Of a DNA stretch of 64,000 nucleotides, positions 58,673 through 64,000 are shown in pieces. The DNA is from Mycobacterium florentinum (GTDB taxonomy: Bacteria; Actinomycetota; Actinomycetes; Mycobacteriales; Mycobacteriaceae). Positions within the stretch are counted from its first letter, which is position 1. The number at the start of each line of letters is the position of its first letter. Both the position numbers and the translations under genes were made by a program. The notes beneath the pieces are model-generated. The model made no database searches and had not been told where the DNA came from. It was given only the letters and a program-made list of their open reading frames with translations. The stretch lies in NCBI RefSeq assembly GCF_010730355.1, contig NZ_AP022576.1:62001-126000 (forward strand), read 5' to 3'.

Positions 58673-59853
58673 GTTGTCGTCCTCTCCCAGAATGCCGGAC
58701 CGACGGGCTCGATGAAGTCACCGTTGGCAACCAGATACCCGTTTGAGTCGATGGTGATCGGCAGTTGCGCCAGCGCACGCGCGGCCGGCCCGAAGATCGG
58801 CTTGGCGAAATGCAATGCGTCGAACTGCGACTGGTGGCAGGGGCACAGGATTCGGTAGGACTGCTGCTCGTACAGCGACGACGGGCAGCCCAGGTGCGAG
58901 CAGACCTTGGTGAACGCGAAGAACTCGCCGAAGTTGAAGCTCTCCTGATTCTGGCGCTTGACCACCCGCGGCATGTCGGTGGGCCGAATCCGGATAAGCA
59001 TCACGGGATTACGGACACCCATCTTGATGGCGATCAGCTTCTCGTGCGATTCCACCGTGGTGCCGTCGCCGTCGGACTCCCGCCACGGGAACACCGTCTC
59101 CATGCCGCCGGCGTCGATGTCTTCGGGGCGCATCTTGACGAACGGCGCGCCGTCGGTGGCGCCGGTGGCCCGGGCCAGGTAGATGGTCTCGCCGTGGTAG
59201 CGCGGGGTCCAGCCCGACGTCCACAGCACCGCCTTGAGGCCGTCGGCGGTGGGCACGACCGGCTTCCAGGGGTTCTTGATCAGGCCGCCGGCAAACGCCA
59301 CCAGGGTGCCGAGGCCGAACGCGCCCATGCCCAGGCCGAACGATGCTCCGATCAGCTTGCGGCGCCCGATCGTCGACGTCTGGTACGCGTCGGTCAGGTT
59401 GGCCACGACCGTCTTGCGGTCGAGTTCGCGGGAGGCGCCGTCATGGCGGTCCTGGATCGAAATCTCTTCGGGGATAAAGCGTTTCTGGTACAGGATCGCG
59501 CCGATGGCGATCGACAGCACCGACATCCCGAAGGTGAAGCCGTACAGCGGGGTGGTCAGCGAGTACATGAAGTTACCCGCTTGCTCGTTCGACTTGTACT
59601 CCCACGGCCAGAACAAGAAGATCAGCAGCAGCGCCAGACCGAACCCGCCACCCAGCAAAAGCCAGAGGGCGACGCCACGCTCGGCACGCTTCTCGGCCTT
59701 GGTGCCCTCGACCGGCCAGCGCGGCTCCTTGAAGACGGTCTCGACGCCGTCGATCTTGCCGCCCAGCTCCAGCAGCTCCTGGTTGGACATCGCGGCCAGC
59801 GCGGCCTCGTCCGGCTCGCTGCTTTTACCGACCCCTTTGCTTTCCGCGCTCAT
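58669..59853 (-). CDS. qcrA: Menaquinol-cytochrome c oxidoreductase, Rieske subunit
   Basis: QcrA (394 aa) has three N-terminal membrane helices and a Rieske [2Fe-2S] domain: CSHLGCP and CPCHQS hold the two Cys and two His ligands. The start ATG (MSAESKGVG) at 59853 overlaps the qcrC stop by 4 bp. The three-helix N-terminus is typical of actinobacteria. A longer open frame upstream lies inside qcrC and is not used. Confidence 0.97.
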   Translation of the reverse strand: MSAESKGVGKSSEPDEAALAAMSNQELLELGGKIDGVETVFKEPRWPVEGTKAEKRAERGVALWLLLGGGFGLALLLIFLFWPWEYKSNEQAGNFMYSLTTPLYGFTFGMSVLSIAIGAILYQKRFIPEEISIQDRHDGASRELDRKTVVANLTDAYQTSTIGRRKLIGASFGLGMGAFGLGTLVAFAGGLIKNPWKPVVPTADGLKAVLWTSGWTPRYHGETIYLARATGATDGAPFVKMRPEDIDAGGMETVFPWRESDGDGTTVESHEKLIAIKMGVRNPVMLIRIRPTDMPRVVKRQNQESFNFGEFFAFTKVCSHLGCPSSLYEQQSYRILCPCHQSQFDALHFAKPIFGPAARALAQLPITIDSNGYLVANGDFIEPVGPAFWERTTT

Positions 59854-60728
59854 GCTCGCGCCCCAATCCACAATGCCAACGCGATGGCCGCGACCATCCC
59901 GATGATCCACGCCGCCATGCCCTCGGGCGCGGGTCCGAACCCGCCGAGGCCGTAGCCGCCCGGCGACCGCTCCTCGGTGACGCTCTTGACGTAGCCGATG
60001 ATGTCCTTCTTGGACTCGAAGGACAGCTGGCGATCGGCGAACTTCGGCATGTTCTGCGGCCCGGTCAGCATCGCGGTCAGGATCTGCTGCTCATTGGCCT
60101 CACCCAGGTCCGGCGCGAACTTGCCGGACGACAGCGCGCCGCCCTTACCGGTGAAGTTGTGGCACGAGGCGCAGTTGAGGCGGAACAAGTCGCCGCCGCG
60201 GCCCAGGTCCTCGCCGCGCAGCGAGTGCATCGCGATGCTGCCGTCGGGGTTGCGCACCACGGTGGGGCCGCCACCGTTGGCCTGGACGTAGGCGCCGAGC
60301 GCGTCGATCTGGGCCTCGTCGAAGATCGGCTCTTTACGCGGGGCCTGGGCCTCGCCGCGCATGGCCGGCATGCGGCCGCTGGACACCTGGAAGTAGACGG
60401 CGGCCTCGCCGACCCCGATCAGGCTGGGCCCGTGATCGGGCACGCCCTGCAGGTTGGCGCCGTGGCACGACACACACGAGGTGTCGAAGAGCTGCTTGCC
60501 GTTGCGCAGCAGCGCCGAGTTCGACTCGTCGGCGACGGCGACCTGGGGGGTGGGTGTCAGCACGGCGGCCAGCCCGCCGGAGATGGTCAGCGCGATCATC
60601 AGCAGCAGACCACCGGACAGCCGGCGGCGAAGACGGCGCCGCGCCTGTTCTTTACGCGGTTGGCTCTGCGGCTTGCGGCCGCGGGATCGGGTGAATCCCA
60701 GTTTCTTCAACCGAGCACTCCTGTTCAT
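59850..60728 (-). CDS. qcrC: Dihaem cytochrome c subunit of bcc complex
   Basis: QcrC (292 aa) has a basic N-terminus and a signal anchor (about 40-60), then two c-type haem sites: CVSCH (85-89) and CASCH (186-190). A C-terminal membrane helix ends the protein. The dihaem protein replaces a soluble cytochrome c and passes electrons straight to the aa3 oxidase. Follows ctaE by 22 bp. Confidence 0.96.
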   Translation of the reverse strand: MNRSARLKKLGFTRSRGRKPQSQPRKEQARRRLRRRLSGGLLLMIALTISGGLAAVLTPTPQVAVADESNSALLRNGKQLFDTSCVSCHGANLQGVPDHGPSLIGVGEAAVYFQVSSGRMPAMRGEAQAPRKEPIFDEAQIDALGAYVQANGGGPTVVRNPDGSIAMHSLRGEDLGRGGDLFRLNCASCHNFTGKGGALSSGKFAPDLGEANEQQILTAMLTGPQNMPKFADRQLSFESKKDIIGYVKSVTEERSPGGYGLGGFGPAPEGMAAWIIGMVAAIALALWIGARA

Positions 60729-60750
60729 TCCTTTTTGATAGCGCCGGCCT

Positions 60751-62608
<1,858 letters not shown>

Positions 62609-64000
62609 GTCCGGACCGCGCGCCGCCTGCGCGGGATCCTGTTGTGCGGCCAGCCGCGCCGAGCGCGCCGCCGCCGCCCACCCGGCCCAGGCGCCGGCCG
62701 ATCGCAGCGGCGAGGCCCAGCCGATGTCGCCGGCGACCCGCACGATGCGCACGCCCGGGGCGACCAGCCAGCGTGCGATCAGCGCGGTCTCTTCGACCGG
62801 CGCGCCGCCGAGCGGGGCTGAGGTCGTCAAAATCGCTTGTGCCCCAGCGTGAATAGCGTCAACGACGGGCATCGGCGGCACCCCGCGCCGGGCGTTTCCG
62901 GCCGCGGCGAGCTGGCCGTAGCGGATGACGGCGAGGTGATAGCCCCCGCCGCCGTCCGGGGCCGCGGCGATCAGCTCGGGCAGCGCGGCCAGCGCCCGCA
63001 GCCGCTGACCCCGCCACAACACCTCGACGGCGGTGGCGGTGCGGTCGCGCAGCCGCGCGGCGCTCTCGAAGTGGCGATGCCCGGCCAGCGCGGTGACCTG
63101 GCCGACGGCCGCGTTCAACGCGCTGTCGTCGGCGCCGTCGATCAGGGCCGCGGCCCGCCGTGCCGCCTCGGCGTACTGCGCGGCGCTCAGGTCGCGAGCG
63201 GCCGGGCAGGGCGACACTTCGGCCTCGGGACACGCCGGGCCGTGGCGGGCCGAACGGCCGAGTCGCGTTGTGCAGGTGCGGATTCCGGTGAACCTCGCCA
63301 GCAGTCGCGCGGTATTGGCCGCGTCGGCGCGGGAGCGAAACGGCCCGATCGCACGGTCGTGTCGCGGGGCTCGCACCACCGACAGCCGCGGGAACGCCTC
63401 GTCGCTCAGGGCCACCCACCACCAACGCTGCGGGAACCTCGAGCGACGGTTGTACGGGGGAGCATGTGCGGCCAGCATCCGCAGCTCCCGGACGCCGGCC
63501 TCCAGCGCGTGGGCGCACTCGACGTGCTCGACCGCGTCGGCCAGGGCGACCATCTCCTTCATCCGGCCGCGCGGGTCGGCGCCGGTGAAGTACTGGCTCA
63601 CCCGGCGGCGCAGGTCGACGGCGGTGCCGACGTAGAGCACCTCGCCGGAGGGCCCGCGGAACAGATACACCCCGGGCCGGTGCGGCAGGGCATCGGCGAG
63701 CACGCGCTTGCGGCGCTGGGCCGGTGTCACGTTCGGCAGATACGAGCGCAGGTCGGCGTAGGTGTGCACGCCCTGGTTGCCCACCCGCTCGATCAGCGCG
63801 TGCAGCACGTCGACGGTGGCGCGGGCGTCGTCGAGCGCGCGGTGGGTGGGTTGGGTGGCGACGGCGAACAGCCGTGCCAAGGCGGCCAGCCGCACGCTGG
63901 GCGCCTCCTCGCGGCTCAGCACGCGGCGCGCCAGCCGGACCGTACAGAGCACTTGCGGTCGGGGCCAACGGATTTCGCAGTGCTCGGCGGCGGCCCGCAA

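Overview
The window is high-GC DNA from a Mycobacterium, most likely a non-tuberculous slow grower. The evidence is protein-level similarity to known mycobacterial proteins (PtpA/PtkA, CaeA/Hip1, GlnA1/GlnA2/GlnE, EphD, AdoK, CtaF, MmpS3, the QcrCAB-CtaE-CtaC supercomplex genes), many GTG starts, 4-bp stop/start overlaps and -10 boxes placed 6-8 nt before start codons. From memory, the gene order is collinear, inverted, with M. tuberculosis Rv2235 to Rv2191. I recognise no prophage, insertion sequence, CRISPR array or tRNA. One structural RNA is present, RNase P RNA.

Layout. 1-1346 (minus): ptkA-ptpA-SURF1, a tyrosine kinase/phosphatase pair. 1434-9877: an alpha/beta hydrolase behind a leader hairpin, a PknH-type sensor lipoprotein, a tightly overlapping operon (CobC-like aminotransferase, Nif3/DUF34, coiled-coil zinc ribbon, RNase HI-phosphatase fusion), a TetR gene, and a minus-strand P450-ferredoxin-unknown cassette whose last gene is frameshifted. 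9975-10390: rnpB. 10398-17415: CYTH-CHAD protein, a haemophore-type secreted protein, panB, and two paralogous exported serine proteases (CaeA/Hip1 and its neighbour). 17953-29841: nitrogen assimilation, with glnA2 and glnE on plus and glnA1 on minus. Between glnE and glnA1 lies a roughly 6-kb accessory block: thioesterase, F420-type oxidoreductase, lipoprotein, FAD oxidoreductase with TetR and matching palindromes, a broken secreted-protein gene, and an HchA-like DJ-1 gene with altered active sites, flanked by a 25-bp direct repeat.

30060-36510: RDD membrane protein, DUF4191 protein, and the lipoate genes lipA/lipB together with lipoyl-bearing dlaT, plus two SDR-type proteins. 36710-46993: ephD, pepB, a class III adenylyl cyclase, gcvT, ilvE, and the lower cobalamin genes cobU-cobT-cobS. 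47114-52597: glycerate kinase, an IscA-like protein, adoK and asnB. 52751-61362: the respiratory block ctaC-ctaF-mmpS3 on plus and ctaE-qcrC-qcrA-qcrB on minus, encoding the cytochrome bcc-aa3 supercomplex apart from its other oxidase subunits. 61502-64000: trpD and a 5'-truncated exonuclease/GIY-YIG (Rv2191-like) gene.

Functional links are visible. GlnE is the family that adenylylates GlnA1, whose target Tyr406 is present. LipB and LipA make the lipoyl groups that DlaT carries at two sites. PtkA is the family that phosphorylates PtpA. The main oddities are the degraded HchA-like active sites and their repeat-flanked position beside glnA1, a PtkA without the N-terminal extension of the tuberculosis protein, two probable leaderless micro-ORFs that end in TGATG junctions with downstream genes, and a 20-bp intergenic tandem repeat.
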